Below, in pieces: positions 51,970-61,257 of a DNA stretch of 64,000 nt (its first letter is position 1; every line of letters begins with the position of its first letter). The notes beneath the pieces are model-generated. The model saw only the letters and a list, made by a program, of their open reading frames with translations. It was not told the DNA's origin and made no database searches. Source of the DNA: Reyranella sp. CPCC 100927. Lineage in GTDB: Bacteria > Pseudomonadota > Alphaproteobacteria > Reyranellales > Reyranellaceae. A program made the translations under genes and the position numbers. The stretch lies in the NCBI RefSeq assembly GCF_007859315.1, contig NZ_VOHA01000005.1, positions 62,001-126,000 of the forward strand, in the 5' to 3' direction.

Positions 51970-52749
51970 ATGAAGCGGCTGGAGGGGAAGGTTGCGATCG
52001 TGACGGGTGGTGCCGGCGGCATCGGCACGGCGATCTGCCGGGTCTTCGCGCGGGAAGGCGCGCGCGTTGCGGTGGCCGATGTCAGCGAGCGGCGTGGCCC
52101 CTCGGTTGCCGAGATGATCCGGTCGGCGGGCGGCGAAGCGCAGTTCATGCGGCTGGACGCCGGCGATCCCGCGAGCTGGCGCGCACTCATCGATGCCGTC
52201 GTGGGTCAGTTCGGTGGGCTCGATATCCTGGTGAACGCCGCCTATTCGGGTAAGGCCGGCGCCGTCGACACCATGCCCGACGATGTCTGGGACGAGGCCT
52301 TTCGCGTCACCACCGACGGCGTCTTCTACGGCATGAAGACGGCGGCCGCCGCCATGCGGGCTCGCGGCGCCATCGTGAACATCGCCAGCGTCGCGGCCTA
52401 TCGCGGCTCGACGCACAACATTGCCTACGCGGCGGCCAAGTCGGCCGTCATCTCGGCGACCAAGTCGGCGGCGATGCGCTTCGCTGAACTGCCGCACAAG
52501 ATCCGCGTCAACGCCATCGCGCCGGGTATGATCCAGACACCGGCGCTGGAGAAGACCTTCGTCGCACTGGCGCGCGAAGGCCGCTCGATCGAATCCACCA
52601 AGGCCGCGATGGTCCGGCAGATTCCCCTGGGCGAGATCGGCGATCCCAATGACATCGCGCACGCCGCCCTGTTTCTCGCCAGCGACGATGCGCGTTACGT
52701 CACCGGCACCGAGTTGATTGTCGACGGCGGCTTCCTGGCCCGGTGGTAG
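51970..52749 (+). CDS. SDR-family oxidoreductase
   Basis: 259 residues with the cofactor motif TGGAGGIG, NAA in place of NAG, Ser in NIASV and the complete YAAAK active site. The C-terminal VTGTELIVDGGF is typical. AGGAGATT precedes ATG 51970. An NAD(P)-dependent alcohol or 3-hydroxyacyl dehydrogenase is likely. Distance from the acyl-CoA ligase gene (164 bp with a repeat) leaves co-transcription uncertain. Confidence 0.9.
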   Translation: MKRLEGKVAIVTGGAGGIGTAICRVFAREGARVAVADVSERRGPSVAEMIRSAGGEAQFMRLDAGDPASWRALIDAVVGQFGGLDILVNAAYSGKAGAVDTMPDDVWDEAFRVTTDGVFYGMKTAAAAMRARGAIVNIASVAAYRGSTHNIAYAAAKSAVISATKSAAMRFAELPHKIRVNAIAPGMIQTPALEKTFVALAREGRSIESTKAAMVRQIPLGEIGDPNDIAHAALFLASDDARYVTGTELIVDGGFLARW

Positions 52750-52819
52750 TCGAGGGCCTTCATGGTGAGCACAGGTGAATGCTCCGCATCCACCTGCGCT
52801 CGTCACGAAGTGCGCCGGA

Positions 52820-53308
52820 TCAGATCGTCGCGGCCAGTTCCGCCAGTTGATCGGCGCACTGGCCCCAGCCTTCGTGGAAACCCATCTTCTCGTGCGCCTC
52901 GCGGTCGGCGACCGTCCAGTGGCGTGCGACGGCGGTGTACTTGGTCTTGCCGTTGCCGGCATCCTCGAACGTGATGATCGTGGTCATGAACGGCTTTTCC
53001 GACGGCTTCCAGGCCTCGGTGTAGGCATCGGTCATGACGAGCCGCTCGTTCTTCACGACCTCCAGGTACACGCCCGGGACAGGCATGTCCTCGCCGTCGG
53101 GACTGCGCATGACGACATCGGCTGTGCCGCCGGGCCGCACGTCGAGCTTGGCGAAGGGCGTCGTGTAGGGCCGCGGCGCGAACCATTGCTTCAGCAGGTC
53201 GGGATCGGTCCAGGCCCGGAACAGCTTCTCGCGCGGCGCGTCGATGATGCGGACCAGGACCAGTTCGCGGTCGGAGGTCGGTGTGGCGGGGACGGGCGTG
53301 GCGGTCAT
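52820..53308 (-). CDS. AHSA1/START (SRPBCC) domain protein
   Basis: 162 residues with AGGAG before ATG 53308. The SRPBCC fold is indicated by ELVLVRIIDAPREKLFRAWT, KQWFAP, GVYLEVVKNERLVMTD and the C-terminal helix HEGWGQCADQLAEL. Members bind hydrophobic ligands in a deep cavity; many are stress- or herbicide-response proteins. It converges with the SDR gene. No specific role can be given. Confidence 0.88.
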   Translation of the reverse strand: MTATPVPATPTSDRELVLVRIIDAPREKLFRAWTDPDLLKQWFAPRPYTTPFAKLDVRPGGTADVVMRSPDGEDMPVPGVYLEVVKNERLVMTDAYTEAWKPSEKPFMTTIITFEDAGNGKTKYTAVARHWTVADREAHEKMGFHEGWGQCADQLAELAATI

Positions 53309-53529
53309 CGTTGTCTCCTGATCGTTAGAGCCCCAAGGACGAACGGCGGCCGCGCGTCCCGACATGCCGCGAAGAGATTCCATCAACCGCCGCGACACGT
53401 GGCCGCGCCGTCTGAAGATTCTCTTGTCGGCGGGTTTAGGAAAAGTGGTTTGCCCGGTCACCGCTGTCGACGCTAACGCTCAGCGCTCTCCAACACGGGA
53501 GCCTTCGTGCGTCAGCGTGCCTCAGTTCC

Positions 53530-54630
53530 ATGAACATCCAGACACCTCTCTTCAAGCCGACCGCATTGGCCGCGCAGACCGCTGACGCCATCATCCGCTT
53601 CGAAGCCGTGCACAAGGCCTTTCCCGCGCGTCAAGGCGGGGCGGCGGTCACGGCGCTCGAGCAGATCGATCTCGACGTCGATCGTGGCTCGATCGTGGGC
53701 GTGATCGGCCGCAGCGGTGCCGGCAAGTCGACCCTCATCCGCCTCGCCAACGGCCTGGAGAAACCGACCGGCGGTCGCGTGATCGTGGACGGCGTCGAGG
53801 TGTCGGCGTTGCCCGAGCCGGCGCTGCGCGACGTGCGCCGGTCGATCGGCATGATCTTCCAGCATTTCAACCTGCTGTCCTCGCGCACGGCGTTCGACAA
53901 TGTCGCCTTGCCGCTGGAGGTCGCCGGCGTCGGCAAGGCAGCCATCAAGGCACGGGTCGAACCGTTGCTCGAACTGGTGGGACTGACCGACAAGCGCGAC
54001 CGCTACCCGGCGGAATTGTCCGGCGGCCAGAAGCAGCGCATCGGCATCGCCCGCGCCCTGGCAACCGAGCCCAAGGTGCTGCTGTCGGACGAGGCGACGT
54101 CGGCTCTCGACCCCGAGACGACGCAGTCGATCCTCGACCTGTTGGCCAGCATCAACAGGGAACTGGGACTCACCATCCTGCTGATCACCCACGAGATGTC
54201 CGTCATCCGGCGCATCGCGCAGAAGGTCGCGGTGCTGGAAGCGGGGCGGGTGGTCGAGCAGGGTGACGTGTTCGATATCTTCACCCGGCCGGCGCACGCC
54301 ACGACGCGGTCATTCCTGGGCAGTGCCACCGGACGGGCGCTGCCGCCCAGCGTGGCCCGCCGGCTCTCGGCCGACGTCCAACCGGGCAGCCAGGCGCTGG
54401 TGCGGATCGTGTTCCGCGGCCACTTCGCGAGCGAGCCCGTGCTGGCTCAGCTGTCGCGTGAGCGGGGCATCGAGGCCAACCTGGTCGCCGGCCAGATCGA
54501 CGAGGTGGCCGGCAAGCCTTTCGGCATTCTGAACGTCGCACTGCCCGCGGCCGACGCCACGCTGGCATCGGCCCTCGATTATCTGCGGCAGCGGGATTTC
54601 GACGTGGAGATTCTCGGTTATGTCACCTGA
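53530..54630 (+). CDS. metN: Methionine ABC importer ATP-binding protein
   Basis: 366 residues. It has Walker [10 protein letters not shown], signature [16 protein letters not shown]-loop and H-loop LITHEM, then the C-terminal NIL regulatory domain (about 285-366, with [19 protein letters not shown]), which in MetN binds methionine for feedback inhibition. It overlaps metI by 11 bp. No clear RBS or known SAM riboswitch was recognised in the 220-bp upstream gap. Confidence 0.93.
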   Translation: MNIQTPLFKPTALAAQTADAIIRFEAVHKAFPARQGGAAVTALEQIDLDVDRGSIVGVIGRSGAGKSTLIRLANGLEKPTGGRVIVDGVEVSALPEPALRDVRRSIGMIFQHFNLLSSRTAFDNVALPLEVAGVGKAAIKARVEPLLELVGLTDKRDRYPAELSGGQKQRIGIARALATEPKVLLSDEATSALDPETTQSILDLLASINRELGLTILLITHEMSVIRRIAQKVAVLEAGRVVEQGDVFDIFTRPAHATTRSFLGSATGRALPPSVARRLSADVQPGSQALVRIVFRGHFASEPVLAQLSRERGIEANLVAGQIDEVAGKPFGILNVALPAADATLASALDYLRQRDFDVEILGYVT

Positions 54631-55285
54631 GATCGTCTGGCTGATCGCGGAAGCCACGCTGGATACCCTGCGCATGGTCGCGATCGCGATCGCCTGTGCG
54701 ACCCTGGCCGGGGTGCCGCTGGGCGTCTTCCTGGCCACCAGCGGCCGGGGCGAGCTGTTTGCCGCGCCGCTGTTCAACCGCATCATCGGCTTCGTCGTCA
54801 ACGCCACGCGCTCGACGCCGTTCATCATCCTGGTGGTGGCGATCATTCCGTTGACGCGGCTGGTCGCCGGCACCTCGATCGGCACCAGCGCCGCCATCGT
54901 GCCGCTCAGCATCGCCGCGGCGCCGTTCATCGCGCGGCTGGTCGAGACGGCCATTCGTGAAGTTGACCACGGCCTGGTCGAAGCGGCGCGCGCCATGGGC
55001 GCCAGCCCGCTGCAGATCGTGCGCAAGGTGCTGTTGCCGGAGGCGATCCCCGCCATCGCGCTCAGCCTGACGCTCGCTGTTGTCAGCCTGATCGGCTACT
55101 CGGCGATGGTCGGTGCCGTCGGCGGCGGCGGCCTGGGCGACCTCGGCATCCGTTACGGCTACCAGCGCTTCATGCCCGACGTGATGGCGGCCGTCGTCGT
55201 CGTGCTCATCGTGCTGGTGCAGGGCGTGCAGTCGATCGGCGACACCCTGTCGCGACGCCTCAACAAACGCATTCGCCAGCGGTGA
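54620..55285 (+). CDS. metI: Methionine ABC importer permease
   Basis: 221 residues with five predicted membrane helices and the EAA-type loop [22 protein letters not shown]. It is the inner-membrane channel for methionine or related compounds, partner of MetN and the MetQ encoded 44 bp downstream. The 11-bp overlap with metN indicates coupled translation. Confidence 0.93.
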   Translation: MSPEIVWLIAEATLDTLRMVAIAIACATLAGVPLGVFLATSGRGELFAAPLFNRIIGFVVNATRSTPFIILVVAIIPLTRLVAGTSIGTSAAIVPLSIAAAPFIARLVETAIREVDHGLVEAARAMGASPLQIVRKVLLPEAIPAIALSLTLAVVSLIGYSAMVGAVGGGGLGDLGIRYGYQRFMPDVMAAVVVVLIVLVQGVQSIGDTLSRRLNKRIRQR

Positions 55286-55329
55286 TCATTTTCCTCCCGT
55301 GCAGCGGGGAGGGATCAAAGGAGCCTCTT

Positions 55330-56124
55330 ATGTTTGAACGCAGTATCGGCGCGAGCATCGCGGCCGCTCTGTTCCTGTCATCGCTTGCAGCCCAGGCCGC
55401 CGATCCTCCGACCATTCGTGTCGGTGTCACCGCCGGGCCGCATGCCGAGGTCCTCGACGCCGTCAAAAAGGTGGGTGCCGAGCGCGGCGTCAACATCAAG
55501 GTCGTCGAGTTCACCGACTACGTCATTCCCAACCAGGCCCTGGCGCAGGGTGAGACCGAGGCGAATTCCTTCCAGCACGAGCCGTATCTGAAGAACCAGA
55601 TCGCCAAGACCAACTGGAAGATCGTCAAGGTCGCCGATACCATCGCGTCGCCGATGGGCTTCTACTCGCGCAAGTACAAGAGCTTCGCCGACATCCCGCC
55701 CGGCGCGACGCTCGCGATCCAGAACGACCCGACCAACGGCGCCCGCTCGCTGCATATCCTGCACGCCAACGGCATCATCAAGCTGCGCGATCCCGCCAAC
55801 GTGGTGGCCAGCGTCGCCGACATCGCAGAAAATCCCAAACGCTTCCGTTTCATCGAGCTCGATGCGGCGCAGATTCCACGCTCACTGCCGGATGTCGATG
55901 CGGCCTCGATCAACAACAACTACGCCGTCCAGGCCGGCCTCGACCCGGTGAAAGACACCTTGATCAAGGAAGCCGCCGACGGCCCCTGGGTCAACATCAT
56001 CGCCGTGCGGACGGAGGACAAGGACAAGCCCTGGGTCGCTCAGCTGATCTCGGTGTATCATTCCGACCCGGTGAAGCAATTCGTGCTGAACCGCTTCAAG
56101 GGCGCCTACCAGCCGGTGTGGTAG
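55330..56124 (+). CDS. metQ: Methionine-binding lipoprotein-like protein, copy 1
   Basis: 264 residues. A signal peptide MFERSIGASIAAALFLSSLAAQA precedes the NlpA/MetQ fold with VRVG-like start TIRVGVTAGPHAEV, YVIPNQALAQGETEAN and NNNYAVQAGLDP. There is no lipobox cysteine in the leader, so it is probably a soluble periplasmic protein. It completes MetNIQ and delivers methionine or a derivative. Confidence 0.92.
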   Translation: MFERSIGASIAAALFLSSLAAQAADPPTIRVGVTAGPHAEVLDAVKKVGAERGVNIKVVEFTDYVIPNQALAQGETEANSFQHEPYLKNQIAKTNWKIVKVADTIASPMGFYSRKYKSFADIPPGATLAIQNDPTNGARSLHILHANGIIKLRDPANVVASVADIAENPKRFRFIELDAAQIPRSLPDVDAASINNNYAVQAGLDPVKDTLIKEAADGPWVNIIAVRTEDKDKPWVAQLISVYHSDPVKQFVLNRFKGAYQPVW

Positions 56125-56128
56125 CTTG

Positions 56129-56206
56129 CCTGGGAGCGCGGGCCTCTGGCCCGCTCATGTTTCGGCGCTATGCGCCGAGGCGGGCGGGACGCCCCGCGCT
56201 CCCAGG
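56129..56206. repeat. Inverted repeat, family A copy 4
   Basis: Starts CCTGGGAGCGCGGGCC, ends GCGCTCCCAGG, with GGCGCTATGCGCC as an inner hairpin. It separates metQ from the flavin monooxygenase gene and may terminate or attenuate the MetNIQ transcript. Confidence 0.8.
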
Positions 56207-56250
56207 AGAGCACCTCCCAGCGTCGCTGGGGAGGATCGAGAGGACAGTCC

Positions 56251-57639
56251 ATGGCCAAGCAGATCCGCTTCAATGCCTTCGAGATGAACACCGTCGGCCA
56301 TCTGTCGCCGGGGCTGTGGCGGCATCCGCGCGACCGGTCGGCCGACTACAAGCGACTATCGTACTGGACCGATCTGGCGCAGTTGCTGGAACGCGGCAAG
56401 GTCGATGGTCTGTTCATCGCCGACGTGCTGGGCATCTATGACGTGTTCGGCGGCACGCCGGATGCGGCGCTGGGAAGTGCGGCGCAGGTGCCGATCAACG
56501 ATCCGATGATGCTGGTCTCGGCCATGGCGGCCGTGACCAAGAATCTCGGCTTCGGCATCACCGCCAACCTGTCTTACGAGCATCCCTACGTCTTCGCCCG
56601 CCGGATGACGACGCTGGACCACCTGACCGACGGCCGCATCGGCTGGAACATCGTCACGGGTTACCTTGACAGTGCCGCCAAGGGAGCAGGGCTCGATCGC
56701 CAGCGTGCCCACGACGATCGCTACGACCTCGCCGAGGAGTATCTGGAGGTCGTCTACAAGCTGTGGGAAGGGAGTTGGCAGGACGATGCCGTCGTGCGCG
56801 ATCATGCGCGCGGCCTGTTCGTCGATCCCGCCCGGGTGCATCGGGTCCAGCATGCCGGCGAATTCTATCGCGTTGATGCCATCCATCTCGGTGAACCCTC
56901 GCCGCAGCGGACGCCGGTGCTCTACCAGGCCGGCACCTCCAGCAAGGGCCGCGCTTTTGCCGGCCGCCACGCCGAATGCGTGTTCGTCTCCGGTCCGTCC
57001 GTGGCCGTCATCGGCCCGCGTGTCGCCGACCTGCGTCGCCTGACGGCAGCGGCAGGCCGTCATCCGCAGGACATGCTGATCTTTGCCTTGGCGACCGTCG
57101 TGGTCGGCGAAACCGAGGCGGCGGCGCGAGCCAGATACGACGAATACCGCAGTTACGCCGATTATCGCGGCGGCCTGGCGCTGATGTCGGGCTGGACCGG
57201 CGTCGATTTCTCGACGCTCGACCTCGATCAGCAGGTGCGTCACGTCGAGAGCGACGCCAGCCGCACCGCGCTCGACAACATCACGCGCGCCGATCCCAGC
57301 CGCATCTGGACAGTACGCGATGTGGTCGACCAGCTCAGTATCGGCGGTATCGGGCCGGTCTTCGTGGGGACAGCGCAATCCGTGGCCGATCAACTCGAGG
57401 CCTGGGTCGATGCCACCGACGTTGACGGTTTCAATCTGGCCTATGCCGTCACGCCCGAGAGCTTCGTGGACGTGGTCGATCATGTCGTGCCCGAACTGCA
57501 GCGTCGCGGCCGCTACAAGCGCGACTATGCGCCCGGCGTGTTGCGCGAGAAGCTGTTCGGCCAAGGGCAGGCGCGGTTGTCGGGCGGCCATCCCGGTGCC
57601 AGCCACCGTATCGGTGCCACGAAGATCGCGGCTGAATAG
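56251..57639 (+). CDS. FMN-dependent monooxygenase, NtaA/SnaA/DszA/DmoA type
   Basis: 462 residues of the luciferase-like superfamily: an N-terminal QIRFNAFEMNTVGHLSPGLW, the characteristic NLSYEHPYVFARRMTTLDHL and GRIGWNIVTGYLDSAAK, FHRP-like linkers and GGIGPVFVGT. These two-component enzymes use reduced FMN to oxygenate nitrilotriacetate, dibenzothiophene sulfone, dimethyl sulfide and similar compounds. Location between two MetQ genes suggests an organosulfur substrate. A dedicated flavin reductase is not in the window. Confidence 0.9.
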   Translation: MAKQIRFNAFEMNTVGHLSPGLWRHPRDRSADYKRLSYWTDLAQLLERGKVDGLFIADVLGIYDVFGGTPDAALGSAAQVPINDPMMLVSAMAAVTKNLGFGITANLSYEHPYVFARRMTTLDHLTDGRIGWNIVTGYLDSAAKGAGLDRQRAHDDRYDLAEEYLEVVYKLWEGSWQDDAVVRDHARGLFVDPARVHRVQHAGEFYRVDAIHLGEPSPQRTPVLYQAGTSSKGRAFAGRHAECVFVSGPSVAVIGPRVADLRRLTAAAGRHPQDMLIFALATVVVGETEAAARARYDEYRSYADYRGGLALMSGWTGVDFSTLDLDQQVRHVESDASRTALDNITRADPSRIWTVRDVVDQLSIGGIGPVFVGTAQSVADQLEAWVDATDVDGFNLAYAVTPESFVDVVDHVVPELQRRGRYKRDYAPGVLREKLFGQGQARLSGGHPGASHRIGATKIAAE

Positions 57640-57642
57640 ACG

Positions 57643-57661
57643 AAGTATTCGTTAAATACTT
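57643..57661. promoter_or_regulatory. AT-rich inverted repeat between the monooxygenase and metQ copy 2
   Basis: AAGTATT and AATACTT flank a 5-bp loop just after the monooxygenase stop, in an AT-rich gap of 106 bp. There is no T-tract after it, so an operator seems as likely as a terminator. A weak promoter-like pair (GTGACA and TATTCT) follows downstream. Confidence 0.4.
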
Positions 57662-57745
57662 AACACGGTGACAAGTTAATCTGTCTTGTATTCTGAAGCT
57701 GATGTCGAGAAATGGTCACTCCAATGCAGAGGGGTGACAGAGAAG

Positions 57746-58540
57746 ATGATCAAGCGTTTTGTGCATCAGGTGATCGCTGCCGGCGTTACCTTGAGCCTCG
57801 CCGCGGGAGCCTGGGCCGCCGAACCTCTCAAGCTGGGTGCCAGCGCCGGACCGATGGGGCAGCTGCTGGGATATGTCGCCAAGCTCGCGAAAGAGAAGGG
57901 CATCGACGTCAAGGTCATCGAGTTCTCCGATTGGGTGACGCCGAATGAGGCGGTGAACAGCGGCGACATCGACGCCAACTTCTTCCAGCATGCGACCTAC
58001 CTTTCGCTGCAGAACAAGAACCGCGGCTTCAACCTGGTCCAGGTCGACAAGGTGGGGGTGATCGCGCCGGTGGGGCTGTTCTCGCGCAAGATCAAGAGCA
58101 TCGACGAGGTCAAGCCGGGCGCCAAGGTCGGCATTCCCAATGAACCGCTCAACGGTGCCCGTGGCTTGCAGCTGCTGGAACGCGCCGGCCTGATCAAGCT
58201 GACGCCGGGCAAGGGCTTCACGGTCACCAAGCACGACATCATCGACAACCCCAAGAAGATCGAGGTCATCGAACTGGATCCGGCGCAGCTCTATCGCGCG
58301 CTCGACGACGTGACCCTGGCCCTGGTCAACATTACGTACCTCATCCTGGCCGGTGGTGATCCCAAAACGGCGCTGATCATCGACCGCACCATCGACGACG
58401 GCCTGGTGCTGCGACTCACCGCGCGCGCCGACCGCAAGGATGATCCGCGGCTGAAGGCGTTCGTCGAGGTGTTCAAATCGCCGCAGGTCAGGGACTTCAT
58501 CGACACCAAGCTGCCGGCCTTCATCCCGGCAGGGTTTTGA
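57746..58540 (+). CDS. Methionine-binding protein-like, copy 2
   Basis: 264 residues. Signal peptide MIKRFVHQVIAAGVTLSLAAGAWA, then LKLGASAGPMGQLLGYVA, VIEFSDWVTPNEAVNSGDID, NFFQHATYLSLQN and NITYLILAGGDP. It is a MetQ/NlpA-family periplasmic protein but clearly diverged from copy 1, so it may bring a different ligand to the same MetNI. The ATG at 57746 begins the signal peptide and the frame upstream is not conserved. Confidence 0.9.
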   Translation: MIKRFVHQVIAAGVTLSLAAGAWAAEPLKLGASAGPMGQLLGYVAKLAKEKGIDVKVIEFSDWVTPNEAVNSGDIDANFFQHATYLSLQNKNRGFNLVQVDKVGVIAPVGLFSRKIKSIDEVKPGAKVGIPNEPLNGARGLQLLERAGLIKLTPGKGFTVTKHDIIDNPKKIEVIELDPAQLYRALDDVTLALVNITYLILAGGDPKTALIIDRTIDDGLVLRLTARADRKDDPRLKAFVEVFKSPQVRDFIDTKLPAFIPAGF

Positions 58541-58554
58541 ATCACAAACACAGG

Positions 58555-58632
58555 CTTAAGGCCATCTTAAGAAAATCTGAAAAGCGGCAGGGCGGCCGGA
58601 CGCGTAGTTTGCGCCGCCGCGTTGGCCCTGCC
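58555..58632 (+). promoter_or_regulatory. Two hairpins upstream of the peptide-type ABC operon
   Basis: CTTAAG repeated as an inverted pair (58555-58571), then arms GGCAGGGC (58586-58593) and GCCCTGCC (58625-58632) with a GC-rich loop. They lie in the untranslated leader before the binding-protein gene. A structured leader, terminator of the preceding gene or chance pairing are all possible. Confidence 0.4.
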
Positions 58633-58659
58633 GCGCCAGCATGACGGAAGGATCCCATC

Positions 58660-60285
58660 TTGTCTCTCACCAGACGCCTCGGCCTGATCACCGGCGCGAT
58701 GTTCCTGTTGACCGGGCCGGCCTTCGCTCAGGCCGGCGCACCGACCAAGGGCGGTACGCTGATCTACCTGGAGCAGCAGTCCCATACCAATCTCTACCCG
58801 CCGTCGGGCGGCTTCTACCCTAACGGCGGCGTGCTGAATCAGATCACCGACAAGCTGACATACCAGAACCCGCAGACGCTCGCGATCGAGCCGTGGATCG
58901 CCGAGAGCTGGACCGTCAACGCAGATGCGACCGAATACGCGTTCAAGATCCGTCCGGGCGTGACGTTTTCCGACGGCACACCGCTCGATGCCGCGGCCGT
59001 GGCGAAGAACTACGACACCTATGGGTTGGGCAACCGCGAGCTCAAGCATCCCGTGTCGGAAGTGATCACAAACTACGCCCGCAGCGAGGTGGTCGATGCG
59101 CTGACGGTACGGTTCTTCTTCCACAGGCCGTCACCGGGTTTCCTGCAAGGCACCTCGGTGATCGGCTCGGGTCTGGTATCGCTCAAGACCCTGGCACTGC
59201 CCTACGACCAGTTGGGGGATGCCACCAAGATCATCGGCTCCGGGCCGTTCGTGGTGGCAAGCGAGGTGCTCGACCGTGAGCTCGTTCTGGTCGCCCGCAA
59301 GGACTATGCCTGGGGACCGGCCAGGCATCCGCACCAGGGCCGTCCGCTGCTCGACGGCATCAAGATCATCGTGACGTCGGAAGACAGCGTGCGCATCGGC
59401 GCGTTGCTGGCCGGGCAGGCGCACGTCATCCGCCAGGTGCAGGCGTATGACGAGAAGCAGGTTCTGGCCAAGAACTTCCTGATCTACGCGCCCTCGACAC
59501 GCGGCATCAACAACAGCGTCGTCTTCCGGCCGGACAACCCGCTGGTCGCCGACCTGCGGGTGCGCAAGGCACTGTTGCATGCCACCAACACCCAGGAGAT
59601 CGTAACCACACTGTTCTCGGCAAACTATCCGCGGGCGACGTCGATCATCGCGGCCACGGCGCAAGGCTATGTCGATCAGTCCGCCAAGCTGGCGCACGAT
59701 CCGGCGCTGGCGGCGCGCCTGCTGGACGAAGCCGGCTGGAAGCTCGGCCCGCGCGGCGTCCGCCAGAAGGACGGACGTGACCTGGTGTTGACGGCCTATG
59801 AATCGCTGCCACAGCCGCAGAACAAGGAGACGCTGCAGCTGATCGCCCAGCAATGGGCCCGGCTGGGCGTCAAGCTCAATGTTCTGGCGGGCGATGCCGG
59901 CAGCCGGATCGTGGACAATCTGGATCCGCGCAAGACGCCGATATCGCCGGCCATGGTCGGGCGAGCGGATCCCGACGTGATCCGCAGCCAGTACTATCCG
60001 ACCACCCGCAACGTGCTGCTGCAGAAAGGCGGGGTGAGCACCAAGGTCGAGACCTTCGTCGACGACAAGCTCAATGCGCTACTGGAGGCCATCGCCTCGG
60101 AGCCCGATCCGGAGAAGCGGCTGGTGCTGGTGGGCGACGTGCAGGCCTATGTGCTCGACCAGGCTTATGCGATCCCGATCTTCGAGGAGCCGCAGGCGTT
60201 TGCCGCGTCACCGCGCGTGAAGGGTGTCGGCTTCGAGGCCGTCGGTCGGCCGAGTTTCTACGCCACATGGATCGAGGGGCGCTGA
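58660..60285 (+). CDS. Peptide/nickel-type ABC transporter substrate-binding protein
   Basis: 541 residues, TTG start after GGAAGGA. The signal peptide ends AFAQA; the family 5 extracellular domain shows WIAESWTVNADATEYAFKIR, PGVTFSDGTPLDA and LRVRKALLHATN. DppA/OppA relatives bind peptides, opines, nickel chelates, glutathione and similar solutes. It is the first gene of a four-gene importer. Neighbouring MetQ and flavin monooxygenase genes suggest a sulfur-containing ligand. Confidence 0.9.
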   Translation: MSLTRRLGLITGAMFLLTGPAFAQAGAPTKGGTLIYLEQQSHTNLYPPSGGFYPNGGVLNQITDKLTYQNPQTLAIEPWIAESWTVNADATEYAFKIRPGVTFSDGTPLDAAAVAKNYDTYGLGNRELKHPVSEVITNYARSEVVDALTVRFFFHRPSPGFLQGTSVIGSGLVSLKTLALPYDQLGDATKIIGSGPFVVASEVLDRELVLVARKDYAWGPARHPHQGRPLLDGIKIIVTSEDSVRIGALLAGQAHVIRQVQAYDEKQVLAKNFLIYAPSTRGINNSVVFRPDNPLVADLRVRKALLHATNTQEIVTTLFSANYPRATSIIAATAQGYVDQSAKLAHDPALAARLLDEAGWKLGPRGVRQKDGRDLVLTAYESLPQPQNKETLQLIAQQWARLGVKLNVLAGDAGSRIVDNLDPRKTPISPAMVGRADPDVIRSQYYPTTRNVLLQKGGVSTKVETFVDDKLNALLEAIASEPDPEKRLVLVGDVQAYVLDQAYAIPIFEEPQAFAASPRVKGVGFEAVGRPSFYATWIEGR

Positions 60286-60312
60286 GGCTACTCGCGCACG
60301 CACGGACAAACG

Positions 60313-61257
60313 ATGCTGAACTACCTCTTGGGCCGATTGGGCCAGGCGCTTCTGATCCTCGCGATCACGTTCACGGCGGCGTTCCTGCTGCTGCAGGCAC
60401 TACCCGGTGATGCGATCCTGATCAAGTTCATGAACCCGGAGCTGGGTCTCACGGCCGATCAGATCGCCGACATCCGGGCATCCTACGGCGCCGACCGGCC
60501 GATCTGGGAACAGTACGCCCACACGTTGGGCAATTTCCTGACCGGCAATTTCGGCTACTCGATCCAGGCCGGCGTGCCGGTGCGCGACCGGCTGCTGGTG
60601 AGCCTGCCGCCCACCTTCCAGCTGGCCGGGCTGGGTTTCCTGGCCGCCGCGATCCTGGCCGTCGCCATCGCGGTGCTGTCCACCGCCTTCGCCTGGTCGT
60701 GGCTGCGCACGGTGGTGCAATCGATACCGTCGCTGTTCATCTCCCTGCCGGTTTTCTGGCTGGGCATCATGCTGATCCAGCTGTTCTCCTTTCAGCTTAA
60801 TCTCGTTTCGGTGATCAGTCCGGGGCCGGTGGAGCGCCTGGTGTTGCCGGTGCTGACCCTGGCGATTCCGATTTCGGCGCCCCTGGCGCAGATCCTGATC
60901 CGCAACATCGATGCGGTACTGGCACAACCTTTCGTCGCCGTGGCGCGCGCCAAGGGGGCATCGCGGCAATGGGTGCTGTGGAAACACGTGGCGCGCAACG
61001 CGGTGCTGCCGACACTCACCATCGCCGGCGTCCTGTTCGGCGAACTGCTGGCGGGCGCCGTCGTGACCGAGGCAGTGTTCGGCCTGAACGGGTTGGGCAG
61101 CCTCACCTACAAGGCGGTCGACAGCCACGATACCGGGGTGCTGCAGGCGATCGTCGTCATTTCGGCGGCGACATTCGTCATCATCAACCTGATCGTCGAC
61201 CTGCTGTACCCGGTATTCGACCCGCGCCTTGGCGCCAGGCCCGGAGCATCGACATGA
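60313..61257 (+). CDS. Peptide-type ABC transporter permease (DppB-like)
   Basis: 314 residues with about six membrane helices. It has an N-terminal LGRLGQALLILAITFTAAFL, the periplasmic loop with YGADRPIWEQYAHTLGNFL and the EAA loop ARAKGASRQWVLWKHVARNA. It starts 27 bp after the binding-protein gene and overlaps the second permease by 4 bp (ATGA). Confidence 0.92.
   Translation: MLNYLLGRLGQALLILAITFTAAFLLLQALPGDAILIKFMNPELGLTADQIADIRASYGADRPIWEQYAHTLGNFLTGNFGYSIQAGVPVRDRLLVSLPPTFQLAGLGFLAAAILAVAIAVLSTAFAWSWLRTVVQSIPSLFISLPVFWLGIMLIQLFSFQLNLVSVISPGPVERLVLPVLTLAIPISAPLAQILIRNIDAVLAQPFVAVARAKGASRQWVLWKHVARNAVLPTLTIAGVLFGELLAGAVVTEAVFGLNGLGSLTYKAVDSHDTGVLQAIVVISAATFVIINLIVDLLYPVFDPRLGARPGAST

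Noticed and set aside
53309-53529. Possible SAM riboswitch upstream of metN
   Set aside because: No recognisable SAM-I, SAM-II or SAM/SAH core could be matched by eye in the 220-bp gap.
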